This document shows, one piece after another, positions 29,215 through 37,416 of a stretch of DNA of 64,000 bases; the first letter of the stretch is position 1; each line of letters begins with the position of its first letter. The position numbers and the translations under genes are program-made. The notes beneath the pieces are model-generated. The model had not been told where the DNA came from. It made no database searches and saw only the letters and a program-made list of their open reading frames with translations. The stretch comes from Gammaproteobacteria bacterium RIFOXYD12_FULL_61_37 (lineage in GTDB: Bacteria; Pseudomonadota; Gammaproteobacteria; Chromatiales; Chromatiaceae), in assembly GCA_001801995.1 (NCBI GenBank), contig MGZB01000028.1, forward strand, positions 46,095 to 110,094. The letters are read 5' to 3'.

Positions 29215-30039
29215 TCAGGCGCCGGGCTTTCTTGCCACAGCCAGCATCATGTGGGCTATCCACCACGCCGGGACAATTGGTGACAGCGCAACCGCGAGGC
29301 CCCGGGTCAACAGCCACCGATACGGCATCCCGAGTTCGTGATGCAAGGCGCGCAGGACGCCCTGGCGTTTGTGGATCGGATGGAAGGAAACGAGTTCGAA
29401 GCCGCCCTGTGAAAGTTCGCGGGCCAGTTCGGAACGAGTGAACCGGTACTGGTAGAAACGCTCGTCCCTAGCCATGTGCCTAGCCGCAGCGAAGGTGCCA
29501 AGCAAACTCTGCCGCAGGTTGTCCAGGGGGACCGAGATGAACAACAGGCCGCCCGGTTTGAGGATGCGGAACGCTTCACGCAGGCAATCTCCCGGGCCGG
29601 CCTCGAAGTGCTCGAAGACGCCCCATGAAAAGTAAGCATCGAAACTGTTGTCCTGATACCCCGTTTTGCGTATATCGCCGAACTCGAATCCGGCTTCCGG
29701 GAACATTCGCGCCAGTTGCTCGACAGTGGGGCGGCTGATGTCCATGCCGACGACATCATGGCCTTCCTTCGCTAGGGCAACGACCCACTCCCCGAGACCG
29801 CAGCCGCCATCGAGAATTTTGGCTCGCCCTGGAATTCTGGCCAGATACGGCGACATGATGCGGTACTCGTTCTTGCCGGCGATCCTGGCCGGGGCGACCC
29901 GGGGCCCGCCCTGCTGCTCCCAGACGCGGGTCCAGTAGTCGGCCACGAATGTGGACTCGTCGCTCTGTAAAGTGTTTTTGTCAGTCAGATAGTCTTTGCG
30001 CAAAATGCATCCTTGGATGTTGTCGTCGAAATCCGGCAT
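29215..30039 (-). CDS. Class I SAM-dependent methyltransferase
   Basis: A 274-residue methyltransferase. Motif I is ILDGGCGLGEWV (about 74-85), followed by VGMDISRPTVEQL and a post-motif segment YFSWGVFEHFEAG. The C-terminal 35 residues are hydrophobic (ALSPIVPAWWIAHMML) and probably bring it to the membrane, consistent with methylation of a lipid-linked glycan. It starts 4 bp after the upstream glycosyltransferase. The 58-bp gap to the next gene is the only break nearby. Confidence 0.87.
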   Translation of the reverse strand: MPDFDDNIQGCILRKDYLTDKNTLQSDESTFVADYWTRVWEQQGGPRVAPARIAGKNEYRIMSPYLARIPGRAKILDGGCGLGEWVVALAKEGHDVVGMDISRPTVEQLARMFPEAGFEFGDIRKTGYQDNSFDAYFSWGVFEHFEAGPGDCLREAFRILKPGGLLFISVPLDNLRQSLLGTFAAARHMARDERFYQYRFTRSELARELSQGGFELVSFHPIHKRQGVLRALHHELGMPYRWLLTRGLAVALSPIVPAWWIAHMMLAVARKPGA

Positions 30040-30043
30040 CGCT

Positions 30044-31063
30044 TCACATCAGAACCATGTTGCGCATGGCGGCCAATGGCGCACGCCACAACCGGCGGAC
30101 GGAGAGCAGCTGCTGCCGCTGCGCCAGCATGCTGTCGAACAAGGCGAGGTAGCCTGCACACATCCGGTCGGAGGAATGTGGATAGGCCGGCATGACCCGC
30201 TTCAGCTCGGCGTAGCGGCCGAACATCGATTCCAGGGCAGGAATGAAGTCGTCGCCAACGAACTCGATGCCGAAACCGCTGCAGTACTCTGGCAATGCGC
30301 CGCTGTTCCGGTACAGAACGGGCAGCCCCGACAATGCGCCTTCGATGTGGTGCATACCGGCGGGCTCGTTGACCGAGGCGGTGATGTAGACGTGGTGCTT
30401 CGCTAGTTCCCTAGCCAGTTGCTCGCCGTTAAGAGGACTGAGGTAGTTGGCGTATTGGAAGCGATAACCTGCCGGCAGGTTGCCGATGTAGGTGAACTCA
30501 ATTCGGTCGCGCCATGTCGGTTCGGCCAGCAGCCGGTCGAGCCGCGTAAAGACGTCGAACCCCTTCATGTGGTTACCGCCCCAGTGATGGGTGACCAGTT
30601 TCAACCGCTGCTGGCCATCCCAATGCGTATTCAGCGACTGCCGGAAAATCGTTGCATCGGCGCCATTCAGGATGACGTCGTGCGGCGAGCTGCGTTGCCA
30701 GACATCGAGATCTTCCAGCCAGGATGCGATGAAAACCGTATAGTCGACGGCGTAGTTGGCCCAGCGCAGCAAGCGATTCATGTTGTGTGTTCCCTTGCGC
30801 TCATCGCATTCGTTGATGCGATGGACCACCAGCGCGCGCGGGTTTCGCCTTGACAGGTAACGCAGGATTGCCCCAGCCCCGAACGAGACGTTCGGGCTGC
30901 GCCAGCGTGGATCGGTCAGCAGGATGATGTCGAGGTCGCCATCTTCCAGGTCGTAGCGCACGCTATCCCCGCGCGCTTCCAGCGCCCTAATCAGTGAGCG
31001 GGCAAACTGGTTGCCCCCGCCCCAGGGACCGCTCTGCAGGTGATAGCCGATTGCAATCTTCAT
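30044..31063 (-). CDS. Glycosyltransferase, GT-B type
   Basis: A 339-residue protein with a short N-terminal domain beginning MKIAIGYHLQSGPWGGGNQF, typical of GT4-like enzymes, and a C-terminal domain with NEPAGMHHIEGALSGLPVLYR as donor-binding motif. VHRINECDERKG at about 82-93 resembles a group of short glycosyltransferases in O-antigen loci. Substrates cannot be assigned. The start overlaps the upstream gene by 4 nt. Confidence 0.83.
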   Translation of the reverse strand: MKIAIGYHLQSGPWGGGNQFARSLIRALEARGDSVRYDLEDGDLDIILLTDPRWRSPNVSFGAGAILRYLSRRNPRALVVHRINECDERKGTHNMNRLLRWANYAVDYTVFIASWLEDLDVWQRSSPHDVILNGADATIFRQSLNTHWDGQQRLKLVTHHWGGNHMKGFDVFTRLDRLLAEPTWRDRIEFTYIGNLPAGYRFQYANYLSPLNGEQLARELAKHHVYITASVNEPAGMHHIEGALSGLPVLYRNSGALPEYCSGFGIEFVGDDFIPALESMFGRYAELKRVMPAYPHSSDRMCAGYLALFDSMLAQRQQLLSVRRLWRAPLAAMRNMVLM

Positions 31064-31704
31064 CTATCGATTTCCAGGATAAAGAAATGCCAATAGGGGC
31101 GCTCGGTCATGCGGAAGTGCCGAATGTTACTGAATCCAATTTCATTCAACTCCCGGACGATTCTTCTGAGAGGGAAGCCCAACTTGCCGATTTCCCAATA
31201 GTGCTGACCATGTTCTTCGAAGCAGTGGCGACGCGGCAAAAGCGTGGGTAGCGATAGTCCATTCCAAAGCCATGGAATAAATCGGCGACCGTGTGAAAAT
31301 CGCAGGAAAAAAAAAGGCGAAACATCTGGGAGGGAAATCACCAATCTTTGGCTTGTGATCCGCTTGAGTTCGCTGATCGCGACGGAAAACCGGTCGAAAG
31401 GCAAGTGCTCCAGAACCTGGCAGCAGAAAGTCGCATCGAAGCTCGCGTTGGCGAACGGCAAGGCTTCTACGCTCGCACAAACGGACGGGAACAGCGACCT
31501 GTCGATGTCGATTCCAACATATTCGCACCCGGGGTAAGTCGCGCGAAGCATGTCGCCCACGACTCCAGGACCAACGCCAATCTCGGCGACTCGCGCCGGC
31601 TCGATGCCTGACAACGCCATCACCTGGTAGACAAAGGAAAACCAGCGCTCCTTGTAGAGATAGGCCGCGCCGTAGTGACAGCTTGACGGATTCATCGGGA
31701 TCAT
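31060..31704 (-). CDS. Class I SAM-dependent methyltransferase
   Basis: A 214-residue methyltransferase with motif I VAEIGVGPGVVGD, the acidic VGIDIDRS and FCCQVLEHLPFDRF. Start choice is not simple: the frame can be extended to a TTG at 31773 overlapping the previous gene, but the ATG at 31704 sits in a TAATG overlap with the end of a 16-codon frame (31754-31704) that itself begins in a TGATG overlap with the upstream stop. I therefore prefer 31704 with translational coupling. Probable role: O-methylation of a glycan sugar. Confidence 0.8.
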   Translation of the reverse strand: MIPMNPSSCHYGAAYLYKERWFSFVYQVMALSGIEPARVAEIGVGPGVVGDMLRATYPGCEYVGIDIDRSLFPSVCASVEALPFANASFDATFCCQVLEHLPFDRFSVAISELKRITSQRLVISLPDVSPFFFLRFSHGRRFIPWLWNGLSLPTLLPRRHCFEEHGQHYWEIGKLGFPLRRIVRELNEIGFSNIRHFRMTERPYWHFFILEIDR

Positions 31705-31754
31705 TAGTTCGCTGGGCGATGTCGCATCCACACGGCTGCTATCAGGCAGTTCAT
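31704..31754 (-). other. Possible 16-codon coupling ORF between glycosyltransferase and methyltransferase genes
   Basis: ATG 31754 overlaps the upstream stop (TGATG), has AGGAGG about 6 bases upstream, and ends in TAA at 31704 that overlaps the methyltransferase ATG (TAATG). It may carry terminating ribosomes across the gap. Whether the peptide itself matters is unknown. Confidence 0.4.
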
Positions 31755-32893
31755 CAGGTGCCTCCTGCCTCAAGTCGCGCCGCCAGACCGATCTTGATGA
31801 TTTCCTCGGTGCTTGCGGCTGCGGGAGCGAGGCTGAAATGGGTCAACACTATCTCCCGGGCAGCATTGCCGAGCCGTTGGCGAAGCGACGCATCCCTGGC
31901 AAGACGATTGATAGCATCGGCAATCTCGCGCGAATTGCCCGGCTCAACCAACAGGCAGTTTTCTCCGTCGACAAGCAGATCCGGCGCCCACAATCCCTTG
32001 ATGCGCGAAAGGATCACTGGCTTGCCACAGGCCATCGCCTGCAGCGTCACGCTATAGCCGGTCGGCTGATACACGTCCTTAAGGGGAACCACAACGGCCA
32101 TCGACGCCTGGTACATTTCCCGAAGCTGTTCATCGGTCAGACTGCTCTGCTGGTAACTACCGCGCGCAAGCGTAACGTTTCGCCTTGATGCCGGAATCAC
32201 CATGGGCAGCGCGGTGTGGATGCGGACGGGCACATCGACTTCGGCATTCACGAGCGTCATGAAATCCCGGTTGGTGTCCTGCCCAACGGAGAACACGTAA
32301 TCCCCGGATGGCGTATCGGCTGGCCTCCAGAACTCGATATCGACGCCGAAACGGATGATGCTGGCGCGCTCCGGGTGGATGCCAAACCGGTTCAGAGCGT
32401 AGGATCGGTCGGCAGGCCCGAAAAACGCGACGTGGTCCAGACGCCGGAGGCTCCTCTCGATCGTTCTTGCGACCGAGGGCCGCAGGGCTGCTGGCGCCTT
32501 CGACTCTAGGTCGCACAGGCCGTGGAAGCAGCCGATCAGGAAAGGTGCCCGCGACGGCGGGATATCCCGGAAGTAGTGCCCCAGCGTTATGCTGAAGCCA
32601 TCGGTAAAGCTGAGCGCCACGTCGGCCCGGGAAAATTCGGCTCGGAAGTGATCGATGACAGCGGGCCGCAGACCCAGCCGCGTAAGTCGGCTCAGCATCT
32701 GTTCCTTGACGTGGATCAGGTGGTTGAGGACGCCGGGCTGATAGGCGATACCGATGGACAACTGCTCGATGTCGTAGCCCTGTTCGAGCAGCCGATCAGT
32801 ACCGTAGAAAAAATCGCGAGGAGCCTTGCCGGCCCGGACGAGCGCAAGCCGTTCCTGCCGGCCACCCTTGCTGAAGGACAGAATACGGGCCAT
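31754..32893 (-). CDS. Glycosyltransferase, GT-B type
   Basis: A 379-residue protein. The C-terminal domain has YQPTGYSVTLQAMACGKPVIL, a variant of the GT4 donor motif with Gln at the last Glu position. The N-terminal domain begins MARILSFSKGG. A long in-frame extension upstream (to 33088) lies inside the epimerase gene and is rejected; the ATG at 32893 begins 2 bp after that gene's stop. HYFRDIPPSRAPFLIGCFHG in the N-terminal domain may form the acceptor site. Substrate unknown. Confidence 0.83.
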   Translation of the reverse strand: MARILSFSKGGRQERLALVRAGKAPRDFFYGTDRLLEQGYDIEQLSIGIAYQPGVLNHLIHVKEQMLSRLTRLGLRPAVIDHFRAEFSRADVALSFTDGFSITLGHYFRDIPPSRAPFLIGCFHGLCDLESKAPAALRPSVARTIERSLRRLDHVAFFGPADRSYALNRFGIHPERASIIRFGVDIEFWRPADTPSGDYVFSVGQDTNRDFMTLVNAEVDVPVRIHTALPMVIPASRRNVTLARGSYQQSSLTDEQLREMYQASMAVVVPLKDVYQPTGYSVTLQAMACGKPVILSRIKGLWAPDLLVDGENCLLVEPGNSREIADAINRLARDASLRQRLGNAAREIVLTHFSLAPAAASTEEIIKIGLAARLEAGGT

Positions 32894-32895
32894 GC

Positions 32896-33888
32896 TCAGT
32901 TGCCGTCGCCGAAGTTGACCTGATACCAGCCGAGCATCCGGCGCAGGCCTTCCTCCAGGGGAACCGTCTTGACCGGATAGTCGCCCAGCGCTGCTCTGAG
33001 CCTCGTCGAGTCCGCGCTCTTGATGAAGCGGCCTTCGGGCTTGCTCAGGTCGAACTCGATCCTTGGCGAGTGCCCTGAAATCCGGCAAATGCTCTCAACT
33101 AGGTCTGCGACCGAAATGGTGTCCTCGGTACCGATGTTGACGGGCGAGTCGGAGTACCGTCGGGCAACCAGCTCGACCATGATGCGCGCGCAGTCATGGG
33201 CGTGGAGGTAGTTGCGGCGCTGCCTGCCGGAACCCCATACCACCACCGGGTCCTCGCCGTCCAGGATTCTCTTGACAAGCATCGGAATCGCGCCCGAGTA
33301 GCCTCCGACCCAACGCGAGCGTTCGCCAAAAATGTTGAAAGGGCGGACGATCGCGACCTGAATGGACCTCTCGCGCACAAGCACCTGCAGCTTCTGCTCG
33401 AGAAATCGCTTGGCCCAGCCGTAACCCCAGTTCGCCATTTCCGGCTCACCTTCGAACACTGCGACTTCACGCATCGTATCCGGCCCGTCGTCACGATAGA
33501 CGCAGGAGGAGCTGGCGGCCAAAACATGCCCGGGTCGGTGCTCCGCGATGGCAGCAAGCACGCTGTTGTTGACCTGTTCGTTGTGCAGCATCGTCTCAAG
33601 ATGATGATTCGCGGAGTAGCCGACACCGTATGCACGGCTGGCGAGGTGGAACACTACCTCCGCCCCTGCCAGCGCAGCGCGGGCGAAAGCTGCACTTTCG
33701 AGGTCGCCTTCGCGCAATTCGATGTCTGACTTGATTGCCTCGATGTTCGAGCGCAACCCCTTGGAGAAATCGTCGATGACGATGACCCGCGCGCCTCGTT
33801 GCAGCAGTTCCTCGGCGACAAACGAGCCTATCAGCCCGGCACCGCCGGTAACAGCCACGGTGCGGTTCTTGTAGTCAGAATGATTCAT
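32896..33888 (-). CDS. NAD-dependent nucleotide-sugar epimerase/dehydratase (extended SDR)
   Basis: A 330-residue extended SDR with VTGGAGLIGSFVAEEL (about 13-28), HLASRAYGVGYSANH, catalytic SSSCVY and YGWAK (Tyr and Lys of YxxxK). The pattern around SSSCVY and the segment NIFGERSRW are close to GDP-mannose 3,5-epimerase and GDP-fucose synthase relatives, but the substrate is not certain. It probably makes one of the less common sugars transferred by neighbouring enzymes. The 72-bp gap downstream of the previous gene (33889-33960) has no visible element. Confidence 0.82.
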   Translation of the reverse strand: MNHSDYKNRTVAVTGGAGLIGSFVAEELLQRGARVIVIDDFSKGLRSNIEAIKSDIELREGDLESAAFARAALAGAEVVFHLASRAYGVGYSANHHLETMLHNEQVNNSVLAAIAEHRPGHVLAASSSCVYRDDGPDTMREVAVFEGEPEMANWGYGWAKRFLEQKLQVLVRERSIQVAIVRPFNIFGERSRWVGGYSGAIPMLVKRILDGEDPVVVWGSGRQRRNYLHAHDCARIMVELVARRYSDSPVNIGTEDTISVADLVESICRISGHSPRIEFDLSKPEGRFIKSADSTRLRAALGDYPVKTVPLEEGLRRMLGWYQVNFGDGN

Positions 33889-33960
33889 GGTGGTCTTGTT
33901 GGTGAGGCAGTTTCAGTCTTGGTCCGGGCAGCATGGGCATCGCGGGCCCGATGCACCCGT

Positions 33961-35355
33961 TCAATGAGCGACCGGGCCCGATGTCAGGTCGTCCGCCAGG
34001 CCCCGCAAGCGCTCTCCATAGCCGGAACCGTCCATGACGACAAAGTGACGGGCCAGTTGCCGGAGCTTTACCTTGATGTCGGGATCGCCGGCCAGTTCCA
34101 GCAAGTGCCTGCAGCCGTCCGGAATGTCTGCAGCCGAGTTGCACCTCAGGACTCCCTCGCCGGCAAGGTCGGCAAAGTGGATCTGGCGAGTAGCGGTTTC
34201 ATAGAGGGACTTGGCCTGCGGGTCGACATGCTCGGAAGCCGAAAGGATCTGCACCGGCTTTTCGTGCATCACTGCTTCCAGCAGGATAGTCGACAACGGT
34301 GACGTCACGGCATCGACCAAGTGGAGCAGTTTGCGGGTGACGTCGTACTCGGCAAGGTCGAAGCCTTTGTAATCGGTCTGGACCGCCTTCCGGTAGTAAG
34401 CTTCCATGAACGGATCCATGGTGACATGCCGGAAGTTGCAGGAAAAGAAGTCGGTCTCAAGCGAAGTCAGGCCGCCCCGCCACGGGTGCGGGCGATAGAT
34501 CACATGGCAATCAGGTATTGCCCCCGACTCGATGGCATCGTCGAGGATCTTGAGGTGCTCGCTTTCTGCCACGCTCTTGCTCGTGCCACCGTAAAGCAGT
34601 ATCCGCTTGTCCTGGGGCACATTGAACATGGACCGGAGTTCCGCATCGGTCTCAGTGACCGGCTTCCGGAATATCTGGAACTGGGCGGCACCGAACATCA
34701 GGATATCCTCGGCCGGCATCTTCATGTACTTGATCGCATGCTGGCGGGTCTGGTCGCCCCAGACAACCAGCTTGTCCGGATGCCCGGTTGCCGCCGCCTT
34801 CTGCGCCGGATTGTCCCAGGAGTTCATCAGGCAGACAAACGGGATCTTCAATTCGCGGCAGATGGGCACCAGTTCGTTGATGAAGAAGCCTTGCAATATG
34901 GTCGGATGCAGCACGATGTCCGGGCGTTCGCTACGCACGAAGTCCATGAGCGGCTGATATATCCCCTGCACCTTGCGAAAGATCCAGCTGTAGAGCTGGA
35001 AAATGCCCGGCAGCGCCAGGTACTCGTACCGGTCAACCCACTTCCGCGATCGCACCTCACGCATCAGCTTCAGGCGTTCCGAGTAATAGTCGGTCCCCCG
35101 CAGGCGATTGAGGATCGTCGGGCAATAGAGGTGATCCCAGATTCCCATTCGTTTGCGCGGCAGGTGGAATGAAACGGCATTGCTCAGCTTCAGTGCGCTG
35201 ATGTCCTGATAGATGCTGCGCTTGGAGCTTGTGTCGTCACTGTGAAAAACATACTTCACCTCGTATGCGCTTTCGAGCTCGCGAAATACGCCACTCAATA
35301 CGAAATGGCGTATCAGCATGTCGTAGTCGATGAAAACCAATATCTTCTTGCGCAT
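33961..35355 (-). CDS. Putative GT-B/glycerophosphotransferase-like protein, function unknown
   Basis: A 464-residue protein of a large GT-B-like group. The C-terminal half has YGGTSKS, VIYRPHPWRGG (an HPxxR-type nucleotide-binding element) and SPLSTILLEAVMHEKPV, reminiscent of CDP-glycerol glycerophosphotransferases and capsule transferases. The N-terminal half starts KKILVFIDYDMLIRHFVLSG. The ATG at 35355 is preferred to a TTG at 35367; it lies 8 bp after the radical SAM gene stop. It may transfer an unusual sugar or a polyol phosphate, but this cannot be settled from sequence. Confidence 0.7.
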   Translation of the reverse strand: MRKKILVFIDYDMLIRHFVLSGVFRELESAYEVKYVFHSDDTSSKRSIYQDISALKLSNAVSFHLPRKRMGIWDHLYCPTILNRLRGTDYYSERLKLMREVRSRKWVDRYEYLALPGIFQLYSWIFRKVQGIYQPLMDFVRSERPDIVLHPTILQGFFINELVPICRELKIPFVCLMNSWDNPAQKAAATGHPDKLVVWGDQTRQHAIKYMKMPAEDILMFGAAQFQIFRKPVTETDAELRSMFNVPQDKRILLYGGTSKSVAESEHLKILDDAIESGAIPDCHVIYRPHPWRGGLTSLETDFFSCNFRHVTMDPFMEAYYRKAVQTDYKGFDLAEYDVTRKLLHLVDAVTSPLSTILLEAVMHEKPVQILSASEHVDPQAKSLYETATRQIHFADLAGEGVLRCNSAADIPDGCRHLLELAGDPDIKVKLRQLARHFVVMDGSGYGERLRGLADDLTSGPVAH

Positions 35356-35363
35356 TTTTGGTT

Positions 35364-37391
35364 TCAATTGCCTGAAGCTTGGAATCGGAGAAGTCTCTTG
35401 ACGTTTGTCCGGGTCAGCGCACGAGTAAGTCCAACTACAGATTCGCCATAGGTGGTGACCAGTCGGCGAATTGTTTGGATCTGGGCCTCATCGTGAACAA
35501 AGCGAACTGGATGCACCTTGCCCTGTAGAACCCGCAAATCCAGGAACTCTCCTGAAGAGATTAGCTTAGCAAAGTCAAACGCCGTTTCGATCACGACGTC
35601 CTGGTCGTAGTCGATGAAAATGTTGACCGCTCGGGCCGCACACCATCCCGTTAGCCCGGTGATGTAGTCTCGCTGGACATCGTTCAGACGAGCCCATTTA
35701 AGCTCGACTACCCGAATGATTGCCGCAGCGAATACCGACGCCAGTTCACCCACATGTGCAAGCATGGCCCTTGACTTGTACTTGAACAGCAAGTTGCTAC
35801 CCAGTTCCCCGGACAGGTAGCGATCTACGCTTGCAGGAATCTGGATGAATGCATCAAGAGCATTCCGATCTTCCCACAATTCATCCCGGCTTTCGGCCTG
35901 GAATTCCGAAAGCAAGCCGGCAAGGCCCTCGGGCAAATCGATTTCTCGTACCGATGCAATGCAGTCAAATACAGGTATGCCCAGGCTCTTGACAAATCTC
36001 AGCGCATTTTCAAATAAGCCATCGTTATTAAAAAGGACCACCAGAAGCGCCAGCAATCGCGCTTCGAGATAGTCTTCGAAACTTAGCGAGTCGTTGGCAA
36101 CCACAACCTCCTCGATCTCACCCGTACAGATTGTCTCCCCGTCGTATTCGAAGTATCCGAAGCACTTCGGGATGATCCGATACCTGGTCTGGAAACCGAA
36201 TCTATCCCGCGTCTCTTGGGACTCCAGTTCCGACCCGGGGAGCAGCATCAGAGTGTAGGTCTCCACCTTATTAAATCCGGCCTCAAGAAGCTGCCGTACC
36301 GTATCCTTGTGCTTGGCAAGCGAGTCCCCTGGCAGGGCGAGGATAATTTCGCTGTAGGTATTGGCCCCGATCTCCGCTCCCTGCATCGCCACCTGCATGA
36401 TCTGATCCACAGCGACATTCTTGCGCTTGATGTTCTTGAGTACGTTTTCATCGAGCGACTGAACTGAGCCCGACAGCCGCAACGCTCCTTGAACAAGGCG
36501 AGCCGCCTCGAGTACGCGCTCCTTCTCGTTCTTGCCGGTGGCGACACTAATGTACTGTGGCCAGCCGTACTTCTCCTGGCAGTCCCGAATCAGGCAGCAA
36601 ACCTGGATGTCCTCGCGGAACATTCCGAAGTTCGAGTCCGCGATGAACATATCGGCACGCTTGCCGGCGCTAATGAGCGGCGCCATTCGACGTCCGATAT
36701 ATTCGAGCTCCGCTGCGGTCTTTTCCAAACCATGGCGGTAGACCTTGTTGTAGTAGTTCTCGCCTTCGACGCAGAAGGTGCAACTAAAGGGACAGCCGCG
36801 GTTGGTTTGCACGATTGGCCAGAAACCGTCCTCGAAAAACTCGTCCAACAGACCATTCAAGTACGGTGACGGTATATCGCTTAGATCTTTTAGGCGCGGA
36901 GCGATCTCCGTAAGCACAACCTCGCCCGTTGGCGCCCTGCAATGAACGGAGGGAATTTCGTAACGGCACGAAATGTCGAAATTGCGGCTCTCCAGCGCGG
37001 AAACGAGATCCGCAAAAGGGACTTCGCCTTCCTTGACAACGAAGAAGTCAACATACGGCCTTTCACGAATAAACGCCTCCCTCTCCGCATCCGTAAGGGG
37101 ATAATTCGGCCCTCCCATGACCACAGGGACCCTCGGATGTCTCGCCTTAAATGCCTTTGCGAAGGCACAAGCAAGGCGCCCGTTCCAAGCATAGTTCGAG
37201 AATGCCATTATGTCCGGCGGGCCAGCCTCGAGCGCCCGGATAAGGGCGTCCGGGCGCTTGAAAATCCGCAGTTGTACGTGCTCGCCAACAATCTTGCGTG
37301 CATACGCACCAACGCTGGCAATAGCGTTTGGCATGATTTCAGACTGTAGTCCCTGCTGGACGTAGGTCAGGTCGGCGAGGAATATCTGCAC
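35364..37391 (-). CDS. B12-binding-domain radical SAM protein
   Basis: A 675-residue radical SAM enzyme of the cobalamin-binding class. The N-terminal 130 residues form a B12-binding-type fold (MGGPNYPLTDAE). The cluster motif is RGCPFSCTFC with C200, C204 and C207, the CxxxCxxC pattern that binds the 4Fe-4S cluster. The C-terminal 250 residues are not recognised. Family members methylate or rearrange unreactive carbons, some in sugar and antibiotic pathways. The GTG at 37391 is chosen because AGGAG lies 8 bases upstream; longer frames run into the sulfoquinovose synthase gene. Base composition looks less GC-rich than neighbours, suggesting separate acquisition. Confidence 0.87.
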   Translation of the reverse strand: MQIFLADLTYVQQGLQSEIMPNAIASVGAYARKIVGEHVQLRIFKRPDALIRALEAGPPDIMAFSNYAWNGRLACAFAKAFKARHPRVPVVMGGPNYPLTDAEREAFIRERPYVDFFVVKEGEVPFADLVSALESRNFDISCRYEIPSVHCRAPTGEVVLTEIAPRLKDLSDIPSPYLNGLLDEFFEDGFWPIVQTNRGCPFSCTFCVEGENYYNKVYRHGLEKTAAELEYIGRRMAPLISAGKRADMFIADSNFGMFREDIQVCCLIRDCQEKYGWPQYISVATGKNEKERVLEAARLVQGALRLSGSVQSLDENVLKNIKRKNVAVDQIMQVAMQGAEIGANTYSEIILALPGDSLAKHKDTVRQLLEAGFNKVETYTLMLLPGSELESQETRDRFGFQTRYRIIPKCFGYFEYDGETICTGEIEEVVVANDSLSFEDYLEARLLALLVVLFNNDGLFENALRFVKSLGIPVFDCIASVREIDLPEGLAGLLSEFQAESRDELWEDRNALDAFIQIPASVDRYLSGELGSNLLFKYKSRAMLAHVGELASVFAAAIIRVVELKWARLNDVQRDYITGLTGWCAARAVNIFIDYDQDVVIETAFDFAKLISSGEFLDLRVLQGKVHPVRFVHDEAQIQTIRRLVTTYGESVVGLTRALTRTNVKRLLRFQASGN

Positions 37392-37416
37392 GACGTCTCT
37401 CCTATTGAAGTGCCGA

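Noticed and set aside
31060..31773. Methyltransferase considered as frameshifted pseudogene
   Set aside because: The catalytic domain is intact from ATG 31704; the odd junction is better explained by TGATG/TAATG coupling.
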